64,000 nucleotides of DNA from Rallus limicola (lineage: Eukaryota; Chordata; Aves; Gruiformes; Rallidae), in contig JAKCOZ010000059.1 in the NCBI GenBank assembly GCA_022605955.1, positions 2,356,001 to 2,420,000 on the forward strand, in the 5' to 3' direction. Position 1 is the stretch's first letter. The number at the start of each line of letters is the position of its first letter. The position numbers and the translations under genes are program-made. Positions 55,790 through 64,000 of this stretch are shown piece by piece. Under the pieces are notes generated by a model, which ran no database searches, was not told the origin of the DNA, and saw nothing but the letters and a program-made list of their open reading frames with translations.

Positions 55790-55959
55790 TGTACTCAGTT
55801 CCAGTCATCTGGGCCAGGATGCGGAAAGACTTAGACTGCAGGTTGGCAGAACGGCGACTCCAGTCTTCGGTTTCATCTTCAGGCTTGTTCTGGGTTTTCA
55901 GCACAGCCTGATACACTGGGGAGGCACTGTCTACGTGAGGATCTTTAATAGGAAGGGTA
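55790..55959 (-). CDS. LDB3: LDB3 central conserved exon (TLPIKD...[12 protein letters not shown])
   Basis: The 170-nt exon encodes [20 protein letters not shown], then [20 protein letters not shown] and [13 protein letters not shown]. It is nearly identical to the human LDB3 segment beginning SLPIKD and is related to the SRSFRILAQ block of PDLIM5. The acceptor is attgcag after a pyrimidine-containing stretch, and its first T completes a serine codon (AG+T) left by the ZM exon. The donor is gtaagt. The last A joins TG of the next exon to make ATG (Met). This region lies between ZM and the variable linker and has no known enzymatic role. Confidence 0.97.
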
Positions 55960-58900
55960 CTGCAATTCAGAAAGTGAAACATTGTGAAACAGCACATGGT
56001 AGCTTTCATCATCCCAGCCTCTCTGGTCTTACAGCTTCTCACCCACAGTAACAGCAATCCAAGAAAGCACTTTGAAAATAGCACTTTAAAAAAAATACAT
56101 AGATCAGTTTTATGAGAATTAAGAATCTGATTCTGTGTTTGAAATGGCCTGTTATCATTCACATCTCTATATTCAAAATAGTGTGGAAATGTTTGGAAAT
56201 GTCTGGTCATGATTCCTCAGCCAGCGCAGCCCGAAGCTTACGGTGGTTAGGATAATGTGTGGTGATAAAGGAGAGTATGCCAGGCAAGAACATTTATTTA
56301 GCTGAGCATTTTTGTCCCGTATTATTTCTTATTAAAATGACTTTGTGTTGATGCTGGTCTATGTTACATCTTCTTATAGTTTGAGCGAGTGTATTTTAAG
56401 GTTGCAATTAGAAATAAAAAATATATTTCATTTTAAAGTTGTGATAGGCCTTTATGCTTTTTCTAGAGATGATTATTCTTTGCCAATCCCTGAATTAAAC
56501 TTCCAGTTGCCATTACTCTGGATTCACTGTCTACTAAACACAAAGCATAAGAAACCCAGACTTGTACTCAGTTATGCACACGTATTTTCTCCCTGAAACC
56601 TTTAACAGCAGAATGTATCTCAGAGTCTTAGGACATCTCTAATGACTTTGCAAAGTAATATATCCAGGAAGAAACCTCTAATTTTGCCCACCTAAAATCA
56701 AAGATACGAAGCTCTGTAGCACAAGCAAGGTAATCTCTCTTTGATTTATGATGCAAGCTAGAAATGGACTTAGTAACTTAATAGCATTTTTTTTCCCCCT
56801 GCAAAAATAACTTCTGCATAGCATACAGATAAAATTAAATATTAACAGAGCTGCAGAAATATACACTGAGGGGATGATGTGTGCTTGGAGTATCTTGGCT
56901 CCATGACTTCTCTAAATGTAAGGTCTATTTTTGAAGCAAGTGATTTATTGTAACAGCTTTAACATGTTATTCCATATACAGCTTTGCAAGCAGTGTGCCT
57001 GACTCCATGAAAATTGAGAAATGTCCCTGTTAAAAGTTAAGGGCTATTTGGTCCAACTAAGTGACTGATATAAAGCTCCGGGAGCCGACACCTGCTATAA
57101 AAGCTGCTTCCTTGGTTCAGACTCAAAGTTAGCATTAAGACACCACTGTGCAGAGAAAAGCTACAGAGAAGTTGGGTTTGTGATTTGAAAGCTGGAGAGG
57201 AATCATGAAAAAGCCAGGGAGCGTGTCTGGTATCTGACACACAGCAATAAGATACACTGTAATAAACATATTGTCAGTGTTTTCCATCAGACACACTCCT
57301 CCTGCAGTGTGTAATACATGCTGTTCTGACAGATTTGCACCTAACGATAGCATGGGATGTGCTCATGCTGATGTATGCTGTGGACATCTCTTTAGGATGT
57401 TTCATGTTAGAGGAGTATTTACAGTCCTCATAACCCCCAGGATTTATAGCTTCTTGCTTCCTTGAGGACCCAGCAGGGCACACAACTCAGTTGGTTTTCT
57501 TATACATGTTTCAGCGCAGTCACATGATGGAGTGTAGCTTTGAGAGAAACCAACTCTTCAGTTGAAGGTCTGCCACAAAGGGGCCCTGTAGGAGGAAGCA
57601 GCATTTTCCAGCTCCTTTATCAGCTCCTGTTTCCTAGACCACTGTCTTTGCCATCTCTAAACAGTAGCAGGTATGGAAAGTGTAACGTGCACTTGTTTAT
57701 TTTAAGAATGGTGTGCCATCAGTGTCTTCCTCCAGCGTTGCTCCTATACAGTCGTCCTTCAGAGGCACGGGGGGAGAGGGAGCAGTAGTCTTTCTCCTTG
57801 GTGGAAAGGCTTACTGAGGCAGGGAAGAAAGCGCAGTCCTGAGTTCTGCCTCGTGCTGACTTCATGCAGAAACAGTCTTTATATGGCACTGAGATTCCCC
57901 AGAGTGCCAGAAGTCAGCCAGCAGCCCCCTCATGACAGTTCTGCTGCCACTTCTCCCTCCTGGCTAGACTGAAAGGTTCTGTCACTGTAAAGGGCCCACT
58001 TTAAGTCCCCCCAAGGCGCCCCCGAGGCGCTCTGGGTCGATGCTTTAGTACTGACCAGGCACACAGAACCTTGCCCTGTATCACCCTCAGAGGTGACTGC
58101 CTGGTTTTGGCCAACACAACTTTGTATCCACAGACTTACTTTTTAATCCTGCTGGGGCTTAAAGAACTGCTGTATGTGATAGCAAATTTCACAGCTGCAG
58201 ACAGCTGCAGAGTGGATAGTCAACTGCTGGCTAGATAGTACTGCTGCTTTCAACCACAGACTACTGTGGGTAGCAGCGGTGTGCAAGTCACAGACAGTTC
58301 AAATTCCTTTGTTTAAACCTAGCTGAAATGCTTTGTTCTGAGATTATGACCAATATACAAAAAAAAGCAGCTTAAAGCATATGTATAGATATGGCAGTAC
58401 TTTAAAGGCAGTTAAAAACCACTGGAGGCTGGACCACAGATCCCACAGTAGGAAGGCGTGCATTAATATGACATATTAATATCCTTATGGTAGATGACTA
58501 AGGCAGGAAATGGAGCTTGGTGAATTAAACTCCTTTCAGAGTGAAACATGCTCACATAAATTGAACTAAATTAATGCAATACACTGGACTATTTCCAACT
58601 CTGTCTTTAATGCAACAGGCCTTTTTCTTTTTTTCAAAATCATAATTATATTGCAGATGAGTAACTAGGACATATGAGCCACTCAGCATGGAAGCGTAAA
58701 ATAGAGCGCGGCGCTGATCATGAGCATTTCATAAACCTAAATGTGACAGTTGATTCTTGCAGACAGCCTAAAGATGCACATAACCATGTTAATACCTCTC
58801 CTATACCTCTTCTTAATTTAATTTTTTTCCATCTGGGTGTGTATGTGCAGAAATATCATGCCTCTTTAAGCATATTACTTGAAATTGATGTTACTGAAAA

Positions 58901-61527
58901 AAAAAACACTTCACAAATGGGTTAGGGCTTTTCAAGGGTTTTCATATTACAGCATAAGGTATTTTAGTAGGATTCAATAAAAAAGGTCCCCCTTTTTCAT
59001 ATCATCATACAAGTCACACATTATTAACATTAAAACAAGCTTTAAAGACAGTCAAACCTCTTTGCATAAGCAGCAATGTGATTTTTTTTTTTTCCCTTGG
59101 AGTTCATGATAAACTATGGCTTATGATGTGAATCACTCCCTGGAGTCATTATTCAGCTTTAATTTAAGTAGATAATGAGTAAAAAAATTGCATATTAGAC
59201 TGATTCCAACCATTAAAAGAAAGCTCTAAGAGGGAAAAACTCTACAACAATGGGTTCATGCCGACTGGCAAAACAGCAAGGCAAGATGACTTACTGCAGA
59301 GGATACACCAGGCCTTGGTTTGTACAACCACTTTATTGATTCTGTTACTAGAACTGTTTGATCTTAATCCTGATAAAGCTGTTGGATTTATGCCTACTTA
59401 CACAACTTGTGAGTTTGGCTAAAATGGGATAATGGGATTTAGAAGATGTCTGTCAGAAATGTTCCGGAAATGTACTGACCACGTGGGTTCACTGCAACCA
59501 ACTCTTGGTTGTTGGTATAGGAAAACCATTTTTTTTCAAAAAAAAAAAAAAAAAAGGCACCACAGAGTGAGAAAAGAGGCAAAGCCAGAGCATTCAAATT
59601 CCTCTACCTTTAAGCTCAAGCGTGAGGTCTGAATAGCTGCAGTATAAGTAATTTCTATGCTTTCCTTTGTCCATGGTGATCCAGCATGGGTGCATTATTT
59701 TCTAAATGACATGAGCTTGATTCTGATCTCACTTAATTAAGTTAAAACATCAATGATTTCAAATGGTCAAACCAGAAAATGAATTCTTATCTCAAGCCTT
59801 CCATTCATTGCTGACAGAAGTAGTAAGCAGTGTTTCCAGCTGCTGTCTGCCAGAGAGAACAGAAGCCCCTTAGATCTGCCATCGGAGCATGCTTACCATC
59901 TGTATTACATAGACCCTGTGGCTTTAGGGCTCATCTCTAACATATAATGAAAAGCCCAAAGAAGAGCAGCTAAGTGCCGAGGCAAAATTATAGGCAGAGA
60001 TTTCAGAGAAAATGAATTGGTACCCAGTTTGGTCAGCTTTTACATGGCAAACATCTCATACAAATATTTCTGCAGAAGATGCACATATATACTAATGCTA
60101 TTCAGTAGTACCATGTGATTTCTGAGTCAGGCCTCTCTATTCAGATTATTTAGTTCACAGTTGTACGTGTTAAGGGAAATCTCTAACCACTCTGGAGAGT
60201 GTGCTGGTCTTGCAGTTCTAGTTGCACTCTGGGCTCTTTCACCCCACCTGGGATTTTCTAGCAATGGCATTTTCCTCCAACTGCAACACAACAGTGTGTT
60301 TTACTCCCTTCCTTGGGGCGTTGCCAGGGGGAAGATGATGATATTTTCTGCTCGAGCAATCACTCCTGTGATTGGAACTGCATCTGAGAGATGCCTTTAA
60401 TGTCCTGTTTATAAAGCAAAAAGGATCCATGTGCTCAGCAGTGAAACTTTATAACCATCTCATCACTTAAATAGGTAATGTTTTTAAACGTCATTTGCAC
60501 TGTATCATCGTACAGCATTTAGTAGAAAACACCAGTGTAACATAAAATGTCTCCTGTAAGTCATGCCTGTGAAAGCTGTGAACCACTGTGAAGAACACAA
60601 GCAGAATGGACTCCTTTCGTTGTATGATTTTACTTACACCTATGGAGATCAAAACCAACTACAGGTATTGTTTGGGATCCAGCATTAGGGAGAGTTGGGA
60701 TGAACAACAGAATAATATTGGAGCAAAAATTAGTGGGATAAAACAAGAATTTAAAAAAAAAAAAGAGAAAATAAATGGCCAGCAAAAGGGAGCACAAAGG
60801 CATAACCCAGCTAACATTTGAGTAACCCTGCAGCTAGCATCTTGAAAAGAAGCTCCATTGAAGTGTGTTGCTATGCCTGTATTTGAGCACCACATGAAAA
60901 GAAGATGAGTTCTGCTTTGGGTGGAAAGATGCCCAGCAAGAGAGAAACCTGGCTACGTTCATTGCACATGTAAGTTAAGTAAGCCCAGCAGTTGTGGATA
61001 AGTTTAACATTACCCTAAACATGTGCTGGGAAAAGAGACTTGTCAAAGATCAGCAGGGTTTGCCATAGCCCAAAGGATATGCACAAGACACAGGTCAGCA
61101 CTCACCTAGGGACAGGGATAATACAGCACAGCACAGAACAGCAGCCGGTTCTAAATAAGTATTTTGCATTCTTCATGTATCAGTAAAAATTCCCCCCTCC
61201 CCACTTCCCGTTCCGAGTTACACATACAACACAGGGGTTATTGCAAAGCGTGGCTGCCAGAAAGGAAAAGCCATCAGTGCCATATACAGAGTGCTTGACT
61301 CCTTGTTGTGGGGATTGCCAGTTCCAGAATACCAAGACAGAACTATCCAATCCTTTAACTTCAAAACCATGGAATGCTTTCAAAAGATCTAGAGGGCTGA
61401 TTTGTATTTTTCACATGTTAAGATACTCCAGAAAAAGTGTCCAGGAAGAGCTGCTGTGTCATGCACATAGGGACTGTGAGACGTATCATGCAGAGAAAGA
61501 GCATTCCACACAAGGCAGTAACCTTAC
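55960..61527 (-). other. LDB3: LDB3 intron after the cardiac ZM exon
   Basis: The intron is 5.6 kb with donor gtaagg and acceptor ttctgaattgcag. Human LDB3 carries its skeletal-type exons, including the second ZM exon (QYNNPIGLYS), in the matching intron. I searched both obvious frames and motif reverse complements here and found no such exon. An A18 run lies at 59538-59555. Confidence 0.85.
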
Positions 61528-61731
61528 CTAGCGAATTCTCCACCCTGGGCTTGTGCCTGGCCTGCAATTGCATCCATGATAGCATCCTGGGAATACATGC
61601 TGATCGGGGTGTTATACTGGGCGTGAATTATAGTTGCCTTGCCGCCTAGCCCCTTCACCTCAATAGGTTTGTGTGTCGACAGGGCAGAGTCCTTCAGGAC
61701 ATTGGGGTTGAAACGCTCCGTGAACTCCGTG
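61528..61731 (-). CDS. LDB3: LDB3 cardiac-type ZM exon (human exon 4 equivalent)
   Basis: This 204-nt exon is phase 2-2 and encodes 67 full codons. It contains KDSALSTHKPIEVKGLGG followed by KATIIHAQYNTPISMYSQDA, the ZM (ZASP-like) motif that binds the alpha-actinin rod. These residues match human LDB3 exon 4, while the first residues (TEFTERFNPN) are less conserved. The acceptor has a long pyrimidine tract ending in aacccag, and an in-frame TAA just upstream excludes an earlier exon start. The donor is gtaagg. In mammals this exon is mainly cardiac and is exchanged for other ZM exons in skeletal muscle (established knowledge). Its preceding exon lies outside the window. Confidence 0.96.
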
Positions 61732-64000
61732 CTGGGTTATGCAGGAGTGAGGTTCCACAGGGAGGGGAAGAAAGGAGAAAGGTGTGACAGTTAAGTGAGA
61801 GAAAAAGCATCAGCAGAGGAGTGTGTGTGTCTGCTTGTGCCATCTAACTGCAAAAGTGTCTGCTCAGAGGACAAGAGACATTGTAAGTAACAAGTAACAG
61901 GTAAAGGTGGTGACATTTTGGTGTTGGCTCACAGAAGAGAAGGTGAAACAGTTGTCATTGTATAAAAAATCATGACAAATCCTCAGTAGTTCTGTGATAC
62001 TTACATTAGAATTTTGTTCTTACGTACATATATGCATACAGGCATATACAAACGTACACACAAACACATATATATGCTTGCCCACTGATGTACAAACACA
62101 TTGCAGAGAATTCCCCATTTATTCACTGCATCCATTCATTCTTTTGGAAGGGTCTTAAAAAGGGCTAATGAGTGCAATGGGGCGAACAGATGTCAGGCCC
62201 TCTGGTATCTAGAAGGTTCAAGTACTTTCTGTTTGGATCATTAACCACAGTGAAATTCAGTACTTGTGCTTTTTCATTTCAAGACTAAATTAATCTGCCC
62301 CAAGTCTCTGTACAGTCAACCCCAAGTGTGGCCGCAGCAGGATAAATGCTCAGTCAGATAAAAGATCCCACGCTGCCATCGGCAGGACAGCTGCAGTTGA
62401 AGGAGTAGCTGCTATATTTTCCAGTTGCTCCATTTATAAGGAAGGATTTGTATTCGACAAATCGAGCCCCAAAATTGAGTTACCTGAAGCTCCCATTGCA
62501 ACAGAATGAGTCAGTTTAATACCAGACTTCAGCTAAAGAGCACCTGGCTTCCTCCTGGTTGCCTGGCTGTGTGCTGTTCTACTCCTAGAGTTAGGACTGA
62601 GTATTGCCTGATGTTTCAGAGAGAAAGCTAAACCTCAGCAGTCAGTCACTGAAGTACCTGCTCTGCTCTAACCCATGGGAGATCAGCTGGATCTCTGCCA
62701 GCGGTACAGATTCTGTACACTCACCAAACTGGGCAAAACTGAGAGTCCTGTCATGGGGAATAATGGATAGTTCACAAAGGTTTCATTTTGGAGTGAGCCC
62801 CAAAGCTGCGAAAGCAGGTCTGAGAAACGTAATCCTGCTTGATTGGAACAATCTTCCTTTTCAGTTTAAAACCATCACAAGTTTATCAGCTACCGTGACT
62901 GAACGACAGCTTCTCTGGCTACAGACCCCTAGACTGCCTCTCTGCCACGGGCTGGCACTGAGGGTGCCTGAGTATTAAATTTGAGCCCTCAGCCCAACAT
63001 GGAGGAAAAAGTAAAATGAAGTAAAGCTGGCAGCCGTCCAACTTCATCTTCTGGAGATGACCAAATGTGACATACCACCTCTGAACCCAGGCCAGAGTTC
63101 CACTACGCTTTCAGTGTTCCCTGGGGTGGATGCCCCGACTGGAGATGAACAGTAAGAGAGATAGTGTAACCCATTGTCCAAATACCAAACGGAACATTAA
63201 CAGCCACACGCTCAAGGAACAGCCATAAACATGCACATGCTGTATGACAGCCACACAGGGACTTCACAAGCAGGGGAGCTGGGAAGCTGCGTTATGCACA
63301 CAGAGAGTGAGAATCAATCTTGTCTCACATTTAAGATGTCTCACCATAACCGGGTACCAGCAGCGACAGTATTATTGTTACACTACATCACCTGCTGAAG
63401 GGTGACGTGCAGAGTGGTGCAGCTTGCTCATCTCTTGACTTTTTAGCACACACATGCCTTACTTTCACAGTGGTACCTCTTTCCTTTGTAATACTCTAAA
63501 CGATCAATTAGGACCCCACAGGTCCTCGAGACCATGACATTAGTGTGCTCTTCCCCCCCCTCCACTGGTAGAAGTATTGAAGGTAAACCCAAGATCCGAG
63601 GAGATTGTGTGAGTGGAAGGACAGAGGTTGAATATGCCACTTTTTAAAGAATAAAACTCAAAGCAATTGGTTTCCACAGTCAATTTAAAAAAAAAAGGGG
63701 GGTGGGGGGGAGAAAGCCAGGAAAAAACCTAGTGATCTTAGAACAGCCTAAATGTCCCTCACAGTGGCAGCAGGAGTGATTTAGGCTTCCACTGGTGGTA
63801 TTTGAAGAGTTTCAGTGGTGTCTTTTAAGAGGTTTTAGTCACATTACACATGCCAAAGCAAAACTTTCATCGTAGCTAACAGGATTCCCATAGAAATAAG
63901 AGAAAAGGGTACAGATATTCAACTGCAGAGTTTTCTTTGTGCCTCTGAAAGTAAGCAGAAGCTATTAGTGCTTGCAAGGGGTGCTGTGCTCTGGGACAGA
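61732..64000 (-). other. LDB3: LDB3 intron upstream of the ZM exon, running out of the window
   Basis: The sequence shows no PDZ-like exon. It has an alternating purine-pyrimidine patch near 62025-62096 and G runs (6 and 7 G) at 63697-63710. The acceptor of the ZM exon, with a long pyrimidine tract, lies at its low end. Confidence 0.85.

Noticed and set aside
57780..58060. G+C-rich stretch with a TATAAAG-like sequence on the minus strand, considered as a promoter or skeletal exon
   Set aside because: Frames do not resemble LDB3, CpG density is modest, and the CArG-like site has a mismatch. Not enough to call.
61089..61133. 45-nt phase-2-compatible open segment with strong donor gtgagt in the post-ZM intron
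   Set aside because: The encoded peptide is cysteine-rich low-complexity sequence (TGCCSVLCC) unlike LDB3, and the acceptor (atacttatttag) is poor.

Overview
This is a vertebrate nuclear window. One gene is recognisable: LDB3 (LIM domain binding 3, also called ZASP or Cypher), a sarcomeric Z-disc PDZ-LIM protein. It lies on the minus strand, so transcription runs from high to low coordinates. All protein-coding sequence found here is in short exons with good splice sites separated by long AT-rich introns. A CR1 LINE fragment, MIR-like SINE relics and relics of a palindromic repeat typical of non-mammalian amniotes suggest a sauropsid (bird, crocodilian or turtle). The species cannot be fixed from the sequence alone.

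Layout in transcription order: 61732-64000 is intron upstream of the first visible exon, so the PDZ exons lie beyond the window. 61528-61731 is the cardiac-type ZM exon. 55790-55959 is a conserved central exon, followed by a 37-nt microexon at 55019-55055. At 51172-51268 is an alternative last exon that ends a LIM-less short isoform. Next come in-frame cassettes at 40738-40773 (36 nt, probable), 38776-38979 (204 nt), 34468-34620 (153 nt) and 29764-29811 (48 nt, tentative). The constant 3' part is 27012-27139, 20686-20986 (proline-rich linker plus start of LIM1), 19283-19463 (LIM1), 16921-17041 (LIM2), 15436-15551 (LIM2/LIM3) and 13433-13522 (end of LIM3, stop). A poly(A) signal lies at 12724-12729.

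Reading phases join cleanly from 61731 to the stop codon. The ZM exon and all four cassettes start after two bases of a codon and end with AG (phase 2-2), so each can be skipped without a frameshift. The short-isoform exon uses the same phase. The locus therefore makes several proteins: long forms that carry three LIM domains and short forms that carry only PDZ/ZM.

From 1 to about 12.7 kb is downstream flank. No exon was recognised there; in human the next gene on this side is BMPR1A. Points worth a second look are a CpG-dense block with a TATA box and a phase-compatible mini-ORF inside an intron (44.68-45.19 kb), pyrimidine microsatellites at two alternative acceptors, a perfect hairpin at the poly(A) signal, an intronic G-quadruplex motif, and the apparent absence of the skeletal-type ZM exon.
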